Shown: positions 58,683 through 58,728 of the stretch, piece by piece
Layout: each line of letters starts with the position of its first letter
How positions within the stretch are numbered: position 1 is the stretch's first letter
Origin: Prasinococcaceae sp. CCMP 1430
Lineage: Eukaryota; Prasinodermophyta; Palmophyllophyceae; Prasinococcales; Prasinococcaceae
Reading direction: 5' to 3'
DNA length: 58,728 bases
NCBI GenBank assembly: GCA_013416795.1
Contig: RQSC01000005.1
Coordinates: 419,215 to 477,942 of the forward strand
Notes under the pieces: generated by a model
What the model was told of the DNA's origin: nothing
Database searches by the model: none
The model's input: the letters and a program-made list of their open reading frames with translations, nothing else
Translations under genes and position numbers: made by a program

Positions 58683-58728
58683 ATTTCGTGCGAGCGCGTT
58701 GGTTGGACCAGCCGCGCGCTCGGGGAAC

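Larger units (their letters stand above)
57692..58728. other. Low-complexity end of the window, no gene seen
   Basis: A GT/G-rich run lies at about 57821-57850, an AT-richer patch at 58040-58100, a second at 58345-58420, and GC alternation at the edge. Long frames on both strands are Trp/Gly/Pro-rich and look like products of composition and the CCAGCCA-type repeat. The first part probably includes the promoter of the disordered-protein gene. Confidence 0.5.

Overview
This is a nuclear segment from a GC-rich, photosynthetic eukaryote, most likely a green alga. No species is assigned. Photosynthetic genes include Psb27-like and MPH2/TL16.5-like thylakoid-lumen proteins, a plastid RelA/SpoT homologue with a TGS domain, a fibrillin and an AlgH/UPF0301 protein with an N-terminal transit-like region. 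Eukaryotic nuclear genes include ATM, RAD51, CIAO1, an LSM11-like protein and several SET proteins. Genes are interrupted by short GT-AG introns, mostly about 50-215 bp, and exon phases match across nearly all the joins I checked. An enkurin-domain protein (ENKD1-like) suggests a flagellum or cilium at some life stage. Recurrent TGTAC/TGTAA sites just after stop codons resemble the UGUAA polyadenylation signal known from green algae.

Layout, left to right: partial 4CXXC zinc-finger protein (+); CIAO1 (-); RAD51 (+); LSM11-like (-); ARM-repeat-like protein (-); AlgH/UPF0301 (+); TMEM184/LAZ1 membrane protein (-); Psb27-like (+); intronless ATM of 3357 residues (+); candidate gene (-); SulP-STAS-cNMP transporter (+); MPH2-like lumen protein (-); tandem double-SET protein (+); radical SAM ArsS (-); a 506-base N gap; conserved plastid membrane protein (+); PDZ-like plastid protein (-); a small candidate gene (-); a 63-residue protein (+); mitochondrial-type Lon protease (+); metallophosphoesterase (-); MLO-like protein (-); PAQR receptor-like protein (+); SMYD5-like SET/MYND methyltransferase (+); ENKD1-like protein (+); fibrillin (-); 3' part of a long-chain acyl-CoA synthetase (-); RSH (+); a disordered protein (-). 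The last kilobase is low-complexity.

Genes mostly alternate in strand. Tail-to-tail spacers are short (about 60-430 bp). Head-to-head spacers are longer and contain AT-rich islands with shared short motifs. The large gap and all four single-N positions (7995, 24869, 28776, 53137) lie in head-to-head spacers, so several genes lack their 5' ends: SulP, MPH2-like, ArsS, the plastid membrane protein, LACS and RSH.

The genes do not form one pathway. Themes are DNA-damage response (ATM, RAD51), protein methylation (two SET proteins), photosystem II maintenance (Psb27-like, MPH2-like), plastid stress signalling (RSH), lipid metabolism (LACS, fibrillin), arsenic metabolism (ArsS) and histone-mRNA processing (LSM11-like). 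I found no CRISPR array, convincing RNA gene, complete mobile element or virus. The features most worth following up are the shared promoter and 3'-end motifs and a few unusual gene architectures, not a clearly new multi-gene system.
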